Part shown: piece after piece, positions 11,341-24,087 of the stretch
How positions within the stretch are numbered: the stretch's first letter is position 1
Layout of the letters: the number at the start of each line of letters is the position of its first letter
NCBI GenBank assembly: GCA_037043015.1
Contig: CM073322.1
Location: forward strand, 24,084,364-24,148,363
Source of the DNA: Bryum argenteum
Lineage: Eukaryota > Streptophyta > Bryopsida > Bryales > Bryaceae
Direction of reading: 5' to 3'
DNA length: 64,000 nucleotides
Program-made: the position numbers and the translations under genes
Notes under the pieces: generated by a model
Databases searched by the model: none
What the model was told of the DNA's origin: nothing
What the model saw: the letters and a program-made list of their open reading frames with translations, nothing else

Positions 11341-14300
11341 GAACGTTACAGTGCTGAGAATGGAGCTTTAGTTTTAGTAATCTTCACTCAAGGGTACTCA
11401 ATAGCATCTCCATATAAGAGTACCATGTATGCCCGCTGCAAATATTGCAAGGTGTCACTCTAAAGCACCTGTATTTCTAACTTCAAAAAACTCAGAACTC
11501 GCTCTAAAAAATTTCAAAAATGGTGATTGCACTTGCTCTAGCTTTGTTCTAAATTTTTTGATGCCCCAGTAGCTTTTCCATGCTAAAACTTGCACCAATG
11601 TTGGCCACCTTACTATAAGGTGAGAGGTGGTCAAAGTGAATTCATTATTTTTGAACTTTGCTATGAAATTTTGAAGGTGGAATTACATGTGTTCCTTAAA
11701 TGGTGCCCTAATTGGATGCCGTGTAATGTTTGGAATGACTACAAGGATCTGTTGAATTGTAAGACTATTATGTACCTCTGGGTGAAGAAGCCTAGCACTC
11801 CATTATTGGTACCGCTCTATTCTTGAGCACTCTTTCTTGGTGCAAAGCTAAAATGATGAACCACTAAAATTTCAAAATAGTCGAGAAAAATCTTGTAAAA
11901 AAATGTTTAATTTTAAAGAAATTTCATGAATCATATTAGTGTCAGTATTCACAGATGATTAGCTTGTTAGAACTCATATCAAGTTAGTAAATGATTATCA
12001 TAAGTAACTAGGTGATAATTCAAAGCTCTAATTGGTGATTTGATTCTTGTTAATAAATATTAGTTGCATCATCTATTTCTTTTTCTATATCTAGAACATT
12101 GTTATTTTCCACAAGCTTGTAGAAAGAGAAAACAAGACTGAAGAAAATAATATAAAGTGTAATGTAATAAAGTGTCCTTCCTTCTTGTTACTATGTTTCC
12201 CTATAACCTACCAAATTGGACGTACACTTGCACAATTCAGATCATGTTTGTTTACATATTTTTCAATAACCTTTGATCCATGAAGGGTCACATGAAAGGT
12301 TACTAAGTGTTGATAAGTTATATTTTATAACTATTACGAGGAAAAGTACTCAACCAAGAAATAAAAACCATATATGTCAAGGTCTTCTTTACATAACAAA
12401 GTCATGCTAATATGTGAATTTGATAAAATATGCAAATTGTAAATATGAATAGGTCTTAATGAGTGGATAATTTTTTTGTTCTTAATTTCAAAGCTATCAC
12501 AAGCCAAAAGATGGGGTGCATAGGTGGTATTCTCGGCTTTCCATTCATGATTATAGGATGCGTGATGTGGATATTTGGAGCAATAATCTTTGTATTGTTG
12601 TAAGAAAATTTCCATTATAATTGTAATTTACTGTACTTTCCAATTTGATTTTTTGAGTAATTTGATACAATCTTGTGAAGCACATAATTAGAATACTCTT
12701 AAAACATTTGGTGTCTAAACTCTATCAAGTGTAACGTAATTTGTTAAACAAAGTGCACAACATTGTAAATTATAGTAAATTAGAGTACAATGAATCTTAC
12801 TCACAAGCTCGATTGGTGTTAAAATAAATCAGCAAGCCTTTCGCTCTCATATTACCATGTGGAAGCTGCTGCGAGTGTGTCATCCAAGCGTCATTGTGGC
12901 TCATGGCACTTCCCATCAAGATCATGAGCTTTTTTATTGGTTGCATTCCTTGCTAAGAGCATCTTCATGAGCTCTGAATCGCTCGCTTCCAAAAGGATAT
13001 GGTTATTGTGATCCTTGTACAATTTTGGAGGGCTGTTCATGCCCCGCAATATGCATGTCGGTGTGAGAGAAAATAGAGATGACAATCCAACAACACAATA
13101 ACCAGATATAAAGAAGGTGAATCCAAGGCATGCAAAGATCCCGTGCCCTAGTGGCGGACTAGGAGGATGCATTCGCTTGTAAGGGTGACCAATGATCCTC
13201 CTACCGGAGCGTGGCTTTGCATGAACGATGTCATAAGGATTTCCTTTTCAATGGTGGAATGTCCTCTTCATTCCTCCAGCTAAACGTCATGTGCTGATTC
13301 CGTATTCTTATTGAAGTATTTTTGGTCCTTGAAGTAGGTTCGAGTTGAAAGCTACGAAGATTAAGGTGAACAATTATTACCACTTCAAAGCAAACATAAC
13401 TTAAATAAACCCTAATATCTATATAAAGAATGATCAAAATCCGCTAATTCTTTTCTAATTCAACATATCATATGTGCCGAAATATGATGGAGAATTGGAG
13501 ACTATTACCTCATAATAAATGTTTTAAGAGTTCCAACAATGAATTTGGTTGCTACTTTCTTTGTAGAGGAGCGTAGGCTCAATGTTTTCAATAAACTTCT
13601 TACGTTATGATTTCAATTTGAGGTTCTTATTTTTGAAAAAAATTGGTATTTTCAACATACTTTTATGATGTAAGTTAATGGCATAATGATGTTTATGAAT
13701 CATTTGTGCATGTAGGATGGTAGGAGGTGCGAAAGCCCGTGTGGTATGTGAATATTGAGGTTGATCATTGATATTTAAAAGCTACTTATGAACGAGAGCA
13801 AGTTGATACAAGAAATTAGGCCTTACTTTAGTATGCTAAAAGATTCGATTGTTTGAAATAGGTACGAGTAGATTTGAAAGAATATACAAGATTATGCTAT
13901 TGATGATCTTGTTTTCACAAGCAAGTCAAATTTCATCGTAAAAATTATTTCCAACTCTTCTCTTTATCCATTTATACTTAGATCAATATTTCAACCAACA
14001 TGTAACTTCTTAGTACTAGAGTTATATATATTTATATTTATATTTTCCTGTTATCCTTGTTTGCAATGCATCAACATTCTTTGACTAGGATACATAAATC
14101 CGTATCATCTATTTGAAATAAAATATTACTTCTAAAAGTCACTCATTACTTTTTCTTTCCAATTGAGCTTGTCTGACAATGATTCCATACTTTCTTGTTA
14201 TTTTCCTTATCGAATAGATATAGTCTACAGAGTATGTGAAGCTTTAGGTGATGACAATATTGAGTTGATTATTAATCACTCAAGAATTCATTTGAATTTT

Positions 14301-15830
14301 GGAAAATAAAACACATTATCTCATTTGATCTTCACCTATGGATCTTCTGACAATCATAAAGCCAAATATTTATTTGTAATCTCTTTAATAAATGAAGCGT
14401 AGTAAAAAACAACTTTGGCTTACTTTACTACAATACTTGACCAGGAATCCAAAATCATAATCTCATAAGAGAAAATTAAATCTAAAACAAAGGAAATATA
14501 ACAAACTTCTTTTTACTCATAACAACTGACACAAATACAGGCCACTGTTTGGCAAACAATGTTGATGCAATGCAAACAAGGCCTCAATCCGGTGATTGAT
14601 GCTTGTAGCCTCAAATGTGTTGGACGTGGGTTTACAACCTAGTATGGTCGAGACTTTGTAATATACATGAAAACCCTTCAGAGAATGAGATTTGCCTCAA
14701 CCACAATAAGAAAGTTGATGGGGACACACAAGTACTTTGTGATACATAAAAAATACTCATAAATTCTAGAAAAGGATATTTCCCTCAAGTGAAGGTAAAG
14801 GCAAAACTCCTATTGTGCTAACAGAGAAGGAGTTTTGCTTGCGTTTAGCAACACAATACAACAAGACTCCTTAGAGTGAGGCCAAACCTAACTCAATTTT
14901 AACCCAGAGCAAGCTAAAACTACCCCATGTCAACAATGTAGACCTACTCCCCCAAGGCTAGTTTTGGTAGTGTTGTCATACCTCCCTATGTTGAACTACG
15001 TTTTCAACTCAAAATGCAAGCTTTTCTATAATTAGTCAAACTCACTCCATTCTGCTCTTCTCAAAACACACAACCAATACTAATTTGACCTTCATACAAA
15101 GGGTTCGTCTCGACTTTAAGAAAGATCCTGAAAGTAAATAACTCAATTTTACTAGAATGGAAAAAATGTTTTCTTACTTACAAGATTTCAAAATCTGATA
15201 TACAAGTGTGCCTTTTATGAACTCCCTACAAAACTCATGGTATCATCACACAACAGAGAATCGATATCTACACTTCGAACTACAGATGTCTCGTGGCATC
15301 CAAGGTGGGTTCAAAATCTTAAAATTATACTGTAGAGCTCAAAACTCACTGTTGTTGCTCCAAACCTAAAGCATAAGCCAGTGATGCTGTATACTGAAAT
15401 GTACTGATTGTACACTCTCATGTATACACATAAAATTCTTCAATAAGTATTTCTCCCATTAGTGCTCACAAAAGCTCCTGAAAATACCTCGAAGAATGAA
15501 ACATTCCTGACCTTGTCTTACATTGGGACATGGAGCATCACGCAGACAGCAAATCACGAGTTCGAAACCGAAACCTACAACACTAGCTCAGTGCTCCATT
15601 CACTTACTTCCTAAACAGTTGTGATTGTGAGATGAAGGAGTCGCAACATTCACCAGGTTCGCCGACCTACAACTTGGAATGTACACAAAGTGATACTGCG
15701 CCCGTGTCTGCTTTCTAATCTAGCCTGTCACCTGGGAGTAGTGCACTACAATCTATACCTCTAATCCATACCAGCTGCCAAAAAATATCTCCGAAGAAAA
15801 CGCCAAGAATGCTCAAGTACCGATCTTTTA
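11341..15830. other. AT-rich region without a recognised gene
   Basis: Both strands were read. Open frames are short and lack family features. The longest (minus strand, 12891-13172) has hydrophobic and charged stretches but no recognised domain or neighbouring exon. No terminal repeats, TTAA elements, tRNA or rRNA were seen. The last 300 bases are probably the 3' flank of the ERF gene. Confidence 0.5.
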
Positions 15831-15923
15831 GTGATCAAACCTGGTCCCGAATGCCACCAATGCAATGAATGAGCACAAATGCTGCTGCTGCAGCTACAAG
15901 ACTCTGTACACAAATGCTACAGG

Positions 15924-16547
15924 TTAAGCGCTCCGAGTCTCGCCGCGAGTGTCGCGTCGCCGGGAGCCCGTCATCTCTCCGAAGTCGCGAGAAGCGGCAG
16001 CTCGGTCGGCAGCACGCTGAGCGAGCGCTTTCGTCCTGGAGCAGCGAGTCTTCTCGTCCAAGGTATCCCTGTTGGGCTCCAACACGCGCAGAAACTCGGG
16101 GGAGTCCGGAAAATTGAAACATTCCAGCCTCTGGTCGTCTTTCCACATGTAAACCCCGACGTCGAATGCTCTCGCGGCCTCCTCCGGCGTTCCAAAACTT
16201 CCTAGCCAGATCTTCTTCTTCTTCTGGTTGGTGTACAAGCCAACCGTGGGACGAATCTCCGACACCCACCGCTTGGTCTTTTCCAGCTGACGGACCCCTT
16301 TGAATCGCGGTTGCGGACGCGGCTTCTCAGGAATCTCTTCGAACATTATCAAGTTCACTTCCCCGGGTAACCCCACTGAAATCAGATTCTCGAAATGCTT
16401 GATCCGTAACGCATAGTACCCCTCCTTGAAATTCTTCCAGGCCCTCGGCGCACTCCACAGCTTCCATCCCTTCTTGCTCTTCTTCTTCGCCATCCCGGGG
16501 TCCTCCTGCTCCATCTTCGCCTCCAGCTCGCCGTTCGCATCATCCAT
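15924..16547 (-). CDS. Divergent AP2/ERF-domain transcription factor, single exon
   Basis: The 207-residue protein starts MDDANGELEAKMEQEDPG, followed by a Lys-rich patch (AKKKSKKGWKLW) that may be a nuclear signal. Residues about 80-145 form an AP2 domain: FKGVRQLEKTKRWVSEIRP, then IWLGSFGTPEEAARAFDVG and LECFNFPDSPEF. The family landmarks RW(V)xEIR, (V/I)WLG(T/S)F and EEAARAFD are all present. Unusual points are QLEKTK in place of the RxRPWG segment, an insertion VGLYTNQKKKK between the second and third strands, and YMWKDD where most members have an Ala/Arg-Gly stretch. It therefore sits outside the common DREB and ERF groups. An ATG 88 codons upstream in the same frame exists, but that extension is low-complexity. 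The tail (FGEMTGSRRRDTRGETRSA) is basic and unrecognised. Confidence 0.8.
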   Translation of the reverse strand: MDDANGELEAKMEQEDPGMAKKKSKKGWKLWSAPRAWKNFKEGYYALRIKHFENLISVGLPGEVNLIMFEEIPEKPRPQPRFKGVRQLEKTKRWVSEIRPTVGLYTNQKKKKIWLGSFGTPEEAARAFDVGVYMWKDDQRLECFNFPDSPEFLRVLEPNRDTLDEKTRCSRTKALAQRAADRAAASRDFGEMTGSRRRDTRGETRSA

Positions 16548-17900
16548 TGCACCCCACAAACTGAGAATAGCCGCTCCAAACCTAGCAGGACCAGGACCAG
16601 GACAGGACCCTGTCAATGTACAAGAGGATAAGGGTGCAAGTTGCAAAGCCCGCAGGTTAAGGTGGTCGAGGCTGTAGGTGGTTGAAGCTGCCCAGTAAGT
16701 GAAGAGTAGCCAGGGTGCTAGTGCTGGTGCAGTACAGATTGAGCGTGGCGGTGAGACTTGGAGGTGGAGGTGAGGAAAGGCTAAGGAGCTGGAGTTGGTA
16801 GAGAAGAGCACATTCCTTGTGCATCCTTTGGCTTGCTGTCCATGCCGATGCGAAAATAGCGGTAGCTTGACACGACTGCATAGAATAGTTTATGCGAGAC
16901 GGCAGCTGAAACGCTTTTGCATGTAGGGATATACATAGTAGGCAATTATGTGCAAGCTGGTAACTCTCTCGCCGGGCCAATTAATGAGAAAAATGGGAAG
17001 GCCTACGGATTGATCCAAAACTGTGCTATGTTAGAGTCCTCTTGCGTTTGCAGATTGCTGGGGAGGTTGGCTCCATGACTGTCCTCCGCCTGGTGAACAA
17101 TCTCCTTGCCAAGGATGTCCTCGTGTGTCAGTAAGTTATGTGCAAGGAATGCAGTGCAAGAGTCGACTTTCATATGTCGTGTGACTTGCATGATGTCAGT
17201 CGTGCCGACTTATTCACCAACATAGTAATAACGATCAGATGAGGATATTCCTGAACTTTCGAATCTGATTCCGGCACCCTATTCCAGTTACGGAAGAACC
17301 CATACCCGTGGGTACAGCAAACCCGAAGCACCAAGTTAGGCATGTTAATACGACTTTTTTTGGGTTCACGTCAACAGTAAGATCTCAATCTGGAACCCTA
17401 AATTCCTGAGCTTTTCCGTCATTTTATCCTCAGTGATCAATTTAAGTACAGACTTGGTCTCTTTACTGAAATAACGAATGAATATAAAAGAAGAAGAACA
17501 GTACTCCAACCTGTTGTATTACAAATTTCAGTGTTGCTAGGAAATCAATGAAAATTTAGCTAGAAGTTTGGGTGTTCTAATTTGAGATGCACCTATGAGT
17601 TTCCGTTTTCAAATTTGCACTTGTCGAAACAATCTAGTACTTGAGAAACACCCATCTTGAACTTCTCTAGTGAGCAACGTGCTGAAATGGTGGAAAAAGG
17701 TCATAATCAAAGCATCAAGATCATTGGTTAGGTAAAAATCAAATTCTTTTCGAAACTGGCATGTACTTTTTTGCATTGATGTAACATGTGTTTGCTGCAG
17801 TCATGTATCTGGTCAAAACATTGTCAATTTCCACAGAAGTCAGTCGTTGATGACAAAATTAGCAACTTTTCATGCACGTACTTTACAACTTCATAATTTT
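16548..17900. other. ERF gene upstream region; no further gene seen
   Basis: The first few hundred bases above 16547 are the 5' flank of the minus-strand ERF gene, with CT-rich and GA-rich tracts. The rest has short open frames only. A minus-strand frame at 17003-17191 contains CTAFLAHNLLTHEDIL, loosely like the end of some transposases, but nothing around it supports that. Confidence 0.4.
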
Positions 17901-17924
17901 CTGGACTGTAACTTCTAGATAGAT

Positions 17925-18180
17925 AGAAACTCCGGTCCCTTTCTAAGAGGCCGGCGTGAATGAAGTGTCCGTTCGTAATGCTAATATCCCGATGGCCACC
18001 GGACAAGGGGAAATTGGAACAATACTACTTCCCCTTCTCAAGGGTGGACACTATAACTACGCTAGTTTCTAGCCTAGTTACTAATGCCTTGAAGATACTT
18101 GACATAGTATCCCCCCAAAGGGCTGTAACTTCTATCATTCTGAACATGAACTATGCATTGGAGATAAGAGCCCAGTCGAG
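17925..18180 (+). repeat. Dispersed repeat, copy 1 (partner near 25215-25440)
   Basis: This segment and 25215-25440 share in order AGAGGCCGGC(G/T)TGAAT, TGTCCGTT/TGTTTGTT, GATGGCCACCGGAC/AATGGCCGGAC, a GGGTGGACACTAT/GGGTGAACACTAT motif, GCTAGTTTCTAGCCTAG and CCCAAAGGGCT. No frame is conserved between the copies. Each copy lies beside a TTAA element. The family is not recognised. Confidence 0.55.
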
Positions 18181-18289
18181 TTAGCCCAAGTGATATTGGC
18201 CGTCAATTTGGTAGGAAGCCTTTTTACAGTATATATGCTGAACCAGCACCTTGTTTTGTAAGTTTTGCATAAAAGTTTTTGTATGTTAA

Positions 18290-18596
18290 CCCCTAAATGA
18301 CTAAGCATTGTTTGGACTTCTAAACGGAAAACTATTTTTGATCTTGTAAAATGGGCTTGCAATGGTGAAACATGCCAAATGTTTGAAAACCCAAAAACAA
18401 AAGTTGCCTTCACTAAAATGTATGCCATTTAAATCAATTTAATTTATGAGTTTGAAATTTTTACCATACAAAGTAAACTCGATTTGTGACCCAACCTAAG
18501 TGATCTCGTCCGACATGGAGTACAAAGGAAGAAGTTATGGCCCTTCATCCAAAATGTCGTTTTTTGACACTAGAGATGTTTAGGGGTTAAAATAAA
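18290..18596 (-). mobile_element. Short TTAA-flanked MITE, internally deleted family B derivative
   Basis: The 307-bp element starts CCCCTAAATGACT and ends AGATGTTTAGGGG, with TTAA outside both ends (18286-18289 and 18597-18600). The last 130 bp match the left end of family B in reverse (AAAATGTCGTTTTTTGACAC). The middle two thirds of the 973-bp form are missing, as in typical deletion-derived MITEs. Confidence 0.75.
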
Positions 18597-18654
18597 ATTG
18601 AATGGTGACTATATGCCTTTATGAGTTTGAGAATATAATAACAAAATATTTTGG

Positions 18655-18985
18655 AAAGATTCTTGAAAATTGACAAAAAAATTGAAGGTTGTTTCTGTAT
18701 TTTGGAGGCTACCCTTGTAGGATTGGTAAAGTTTTTACTTGGTTCACTTTGGAACTCATTAGGTTATGAACAATTTTATACAAAAAAGAAACAAAAGAAG
18801 TACTAAACTGCTAGTTTTGGACTTGAAACCTAAAATTTCTAAAAATTTTACGAAATTGGAATTTAGCTTTACAAATTTTATCACATATTCTTTGCAGTGT
18901 ACGGAGCACTGAGCAAAAAACTTAGGCAAGGATATTACTCTTCATCCTTTCATATATTCTCCTCAAAATAGCAAGAATCCTTTTT
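18655..18985 (+). mobile_element. Fragment of TTAA family C element
   Basis: The order TTGGAGGCTACCCTTGTAG, GACTTGAAACCTAAAATTTC, GGAGCACTGAGCAAAAAACT and CTTAGGCAAGGATATTAC matches family C positions 5300-5560. Neither terminus is preserved. Confidence 0.5.
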
Positions 18986-19741
18986 GGCTGCATTATAGGA
19001 TTTATGGATCCTCCATTGGGCCCCTAAGTAAGAGTGTAGTTAATGGGAGTTCATGAAGGCCTTTTGTGTGTACTCAAGGTGGTCATAATTTCCTATCGGT
19101 CCATTGGCTCATTCTTTTTGAAACTCATTGGCTCTTGTTGTACATCCTAAACTCCATTGGCTCTCACCCTTGTGCTCCTCACAAGATTTTATTAAACCTT
19201 ATTAGTTGTTACTCGTATACTCCGTACAAGATGGAGACACCTTCATAAGTACCACATCAAACACCAACTCTACCCAAAGCAAGTGGAAAATAAAGCAGCC
19301 CATGACACCACTTGTTTTTTAGCCACATGGACGCCGAAGCCTAATCAAGATCCTTACTCATATCAACAAGCTAACTTCACTGCACTCATATTTTGTCGGC
19401 ACTCAGTCAACTTTGGTCAATCACTTTTCTCTATTCTAGTTATTTGTTTGCTCAAGGCTAGTCAATAAAACTCATCACTTGTCCATTCCGCAACCAAGAT
19501 GGATTCCATCTCACTTGAGATGGAATTGAGACTTTGCCATCTTACTGGGTTTGAGATTTCAAAGTGGACACGAAGAGGGTTGATGTCGTTGTAGTAGGGC
19601 AAACCGAATTGTTGACCCCGTATCAACCAAGTCTACTGAATTCGCATTGCTACACCTGTGAATGAAGAGTATGCTGCCCGAACTTCGATGAGTGCCATAA
19701 GAAGAATTTGGTATAGGGAAGAAATACAGAATGGTCAGCTT

Positions 19742-21474
19742 TTAACTATGGCTTCGAGGCTCAACAAGTTGGGGAGCCTGTCGACTATCAGCAGACGAAA
19801 AACTACCAACAACACTAGAATGAGGAATCGTGGCATCACCCTTGGACATGGCCATGACATTCTCACGAAGTATGTTGGGAGGAAGACGGCCCACAATGTT
19901 CCCTTCTTCATTCCCTTTCTTGTCCAGGAATGCGAAGTGCGGTATCCCCTCCACTCCAAACTCATCCAACTCTGGTTCCCATTTCGGGTTGTCCACATTC
20001 AGCATCACAAAGTTGATACGATCCCTGCATGCTTGCAAGCAATAATCGATCACGATACGATCCTTTCAATGCTTGGGGACAATCGTAAGCACACCTTGAA
20101 AACAATCAAAACAAGAGCCTGAGCATGAGTTGAGTGCTGAGTTTTAACTCAATCAGTAGTGCTAAGTATGCATGGATCGATAAAGGGCGATCGTCATACC
20201 TGTACTCTTCCTCCACTTTGTATACATCCTTCGCCATTTCTCGGCACACTTCACACCAATCCGCGTAAAACTCCACCACTGTTGGTCGCCCGTTGGCCAA
20301 CGCCTGCAAAACCATGGTTACAAACAGCAACTCATGTGATTTGTTGCCTTTCTAGACTAGATGCATATCTATGTCCAGTAAATAGAAGATAACGTTATCT
20401 ACTGACCCTCCATTTCGACAAGAGTCTACAACCTCCGTCCCTCCTACTTAAAGATTTCACACACATAAAGATAAATACTCTATCTTCTCACGCTCCTACA
20501 TAATGTGAAGTCAGGTCGGTTCCATTTAGGGTTTAGCTCTCAAGAATTACCTCCCTAATATTCACGTCCCCGGAGAGAAACTATCCACTGTAGTCCAACT
20601 CCCTCTACTACAATGGGGGATTTTGCAACGTTTTTTTCTCAAACATTGCTAGACTTAAGCAACGTTAACACAAAAGCATCGTTTGTAACGTTGCAAACTC
20701 TAGTAGTAGCCCTAGCAAAGCAGAAAGTCCACATTTGTGGTGTCCTATCAATTAACTTGATCAAAGTTCAAGAGCATCACATGTGCAGTGATTCAATCAA
20801 CATGGTGATGGAATGTGTCGAGCTGCATCAAGATGGCCGCAAATGAACCCTAAAGTCTCGGTGGAGAGACTGCTGGAATGAAGAGCAAGCTACGATTCAC
20901 ATTGAGAAGGCATGCCAATTTGAACGCGAAAACGAAGGCAATACCTCCTCGTAAGGAACAGCAAGAGCAGTGAGTTGGCCAAGCCCTGGTCTCGCACCAC
21001 CATCCAGTCTCCCCGAGGCAAACAGACCAACCGCAACGAGGACAGACCCTAACGCAATCACCCGATTGATTTGCTTCGTGGGTCCAATTTGTTGAAAATT
21101 AACTTCTGCAGACTTGGCTTCTTCTTTCACCGTCTCCGGGGCGACTTGCATCACTTGTTCAATTTCCTTCTGCCATGATACCACCACACATTGAAATCAT
21201 CAGCCCACTTACAGAGGCTTACATTGAAACTGCCCTGCTGATTAAGGAATGGCAGACCTACCTGATTGCAGCAGTCGGGACTAATCAATGGCTCTAGACT
21301 ATCTTGTTGCTCATCCTCTGCTTTCGACATACACCTCCATTGTTGTTGTTGTTGTTTCCTAAGTACTACCCTTGATGCTAATCTAGAATGTGCACGGACA
21401 CGGGGTCTCTGAAGAGGTAGAACTGTGGGCGTGCGTGCACAACATGATGTGGCCACTGCGGCCATGGCTGCCAC
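19742..21474 (-). CDS. HCF164: HCF164-type thylakoid thioredoxin-like protein, four exons
   Basis: Exons (minus strand) 21262-21474, 20945-21169, 20200-20303 and 19742-20024 join in phase to 274 residues. HCF164 is a thylakoid-anchored thioredoxin-like protein that takes reducing equivalents across the membrane (with CCDA) and is needed for cytochrome b6f assembly. Visible features: an Ala/Ser/Arg-rich N-terminus typical of a plastid transit peptide, one membrane segment ([20 protein letters not shown]) and the lumenal motif [20 protein letters not shown]. The active site is [18 protein letters not shown], a WCEVC centre. It is followed by [20 protein letters not shown], the cis-Pro motif [10 protein letters not shown] and [12 protein letters not shown]. 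Length and order match the seed-plant protein. Introns are GT-AG. No lesion is seen. The nearest genes are unrelated. Confidence 0.95.
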
Positions 21475-23437
21475 CCCTGTATCAAAACCACGAGGTCAAG
21501 TTGGATATGCAAATGACCATGCCCTGACGATTGCAATTGATGCCATGGTAGTGGCCGTAGTTTACCTGTTGAAGTGCAAGGCAGGAATGCGCATGTGGAA
21601 CTTGACTGAAAGCACACGCACTCGGAGAAATGCACCAAAGCAATTCAAACGCTTTCGCATATGCTCATGCTCGATGGGGCCATCACTACCTTCGGCACCG
21701 ACGTTGACATGGTTTTAATCTCCCTGTTCACGTAAAACTAATAAGAGCATCTTCAGAAACATCATACTTCTACTTTTCGGAAAGAAAACAATTGTTCTTG
21801 ATGATGTCGTATTTCTGTTTCACATTCGATGTCTCTTGAATCTGGCTATGAGCTAGCTACTGGTGTGATTTTCATATTCAGTTTTTGTAAACAGAGTACT
21901 TGAATAATTGATCATATTGATAACTTTTCCAGCATGGAAACTTCACTGTTTTCATGGTACCTTGACTTGATTAATAAGCACGATGAGACAGTACTACGAA
22001 TTTTTGCAATTGCTTCTCATTTGCGGTAAAATTAACTTTCCGTAAACAGCAGACCTCAAGCAGAAAGCATACTTATCGACTTAATTTCGACAACTTGATC
22101 CACATATGTTACAGTGACACGATTTCGTTATCCTGTGAATTGCGCAATGGAAAGAATGATCAAAACCCTAGAAATATCATACGGCCACAGAAGAGCAAAC
22201 CTCGAGGTACCCACAAAACTACAATCAAGCAAGGGCGAGCTCTTGTAACTACAATCGGAATGGAGCAAGGAAGAGCCATGGTACCTCATAAACCGAAATA
22301 GAAGGTGAGCATGGAAGAAGCGCCGGGCGATGGAGTGTTCGCAGCTTGAAAAGTGAGGGGGTGGCAATTGGTGTGGCCATGGATTGGCAACCAAAGCTTT
22401 CGTGTTATGCAATCAGAATGCACGCATTGGAGGAATGTCAGCCACTCACAACCATGAGGAAAGCCCACACACTTCGGTCACCAAGGGTACTACCACATGG
22501 ATTGTTTTAATGAACAATTGTTGTCATATTTCATAATCTTACATTTTTCGATCTAATGTATTTGAATTAAATAAACTTAAAAACTATAAAAGCATGAAAG
22601 TTCAAAGATAATTTTTTATAAAAAGAAGGAGAAGGAAAATAAAATAAAATAAGAACATTGGACCCTAGTGGGGTTGACGTGAAAAAATTGCCCATTCGAT
22701 CTACCCTTGATGATATGCCCACACGAAATAACAACAATGATGTAAGACTACTAACTCCTTACGGTGGAAACTATACGGAGAAGGAAAAACAATTAGTGGT
22801 AGCTCATAGTTATGCAAATGCAATTATATTTCAATGTATCTGAATTTAGTCTTTTGTGTCATATACAAAGAAGGATTGTTACAATGGCTACTACATTGTG
22901 TATGTTCATTATTTTGTATTTATATTTATTTTATCGATTGGTGTAATTAGTCAATAGGTCACTTTGTAGGTGACACCTAGTTGTCAATTTTTATTTGTAT
23001 GAAATTTGAGAACTCAAGAACTGACTTTGTTTGTATGTTTGTCACCCATTTTCAACTTGGTATTTATAAAATCTAGAAGGGTTGTTAAGATCATAATTAG
23101 AATATTTCCAAAAAATACAACCTTATTATTGAAAATTTCGTAAGTCATGAAGTTAAATAGAGATAGTAGTTATAACTAGTTCCTTTTAGTTCATATTTTA
23201 TCAAAGTGAAAGACAAGTTAAGGGTCTCTCTAAGCGACCAATTATTTCAAACTTGATGACATCAATACATGGTTTTCTAATTTTTCAATAAATTACTGGG
23301 TTTTAGTACATCTCCGTCCATTACAAGCTTCACAATTGCATCTATAATCCTTAGATTATTCTATTATGAAAAGGGGGATAATAAGTATCTATGTTGTGAA
23401 GTTTATTTTCAAAAGTGAATATGATTTCAACTTTGCA
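21475..23437. other. HCF164 upstream region and AT-rich spacer; no gene seen
   Basis: Bases above 21474 are the 5' flank of HCF164. From 22500 the DNA becomes AT-rich. Open frames at 22128-22412 and 22658-22843 have no recognised motifs and no splice partners. Confidence 0.4.
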
Positions 23438-23441
23438 TTAA

Positions 23442-24030
23442 CCCCAAAAGGTCTGTAAAACCCAAAATGGGTTTTTTGCAATTTCGGGCAACCTCTATGA
23501 AGGGGTCAAAAGTGATATTTTTGCCTAAGCTTTTTACGGGGTCTTCCTTATCCTGCAAAGTGTATGTGTAAATTGTGCAAAGCTAAATTCCACTTCTAAA
23601 ACCTTCATCCAGAAATTTGAGGTTTTGAGTCCAAAAAGGCTAGCTTAAATCTGGTCTATTATTATAATATATAAAAAATTATATATATGTATACTATTTT
23701 TTGAAATATATCCATAACCAAATCGCTACTCAAGTTATAAAGTGATCCAAGTCAAAAAAATTACCAAATTTACTTGGGCAACCTCCAAAAATTACAAAAC
23801 CAATCTTTGAAGGTTTTGGTAATTCATGAATGATTTCTTTTCAAAATTTTCCAAAACTCAAGATTTGGAGAACTTTTGATAAAACTCTCGCTTTAAATAT
23901 TACCGACTCACAGTTCACTTTTTTTCCCAAATAAGATACAATAAACGTGATGCATGCTTTTCTAAATTGTTGTTTTTATACCTTATTATAGAAGTTAGTA
24001 TTTGTCTTGTGAGAAGGCGATTTGATCATG
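23442..24030 (-). mobile_element. TTAA family C element, right part, reverse orientation
   Basis: TTAA (23438-23441) is followed by CCCCAAAAGGTCTGTAAAAC and then, in reverse order, the family C landmarks: ATTTCGGGCA, TATTTTTGCCTAAG, a GTGTATGTG motif and ATTTGAGG. Similarity continues to about 24000. The far terminus is missing; another TTAA element starts at 24088. Confidence 0.6.
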
Positions 24031-24087
24031 TTAAAGAGGGAAACTAGGGTCAAAGGCAAATTCTATGCCAAGTTTATGAAGTTTTAA

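Noticed and set aside
12891-13172. Possible gene on the minus strand
   Set aside because: One 93-codon frame with no recognised domain, no exon partners and an AT-rich setting.
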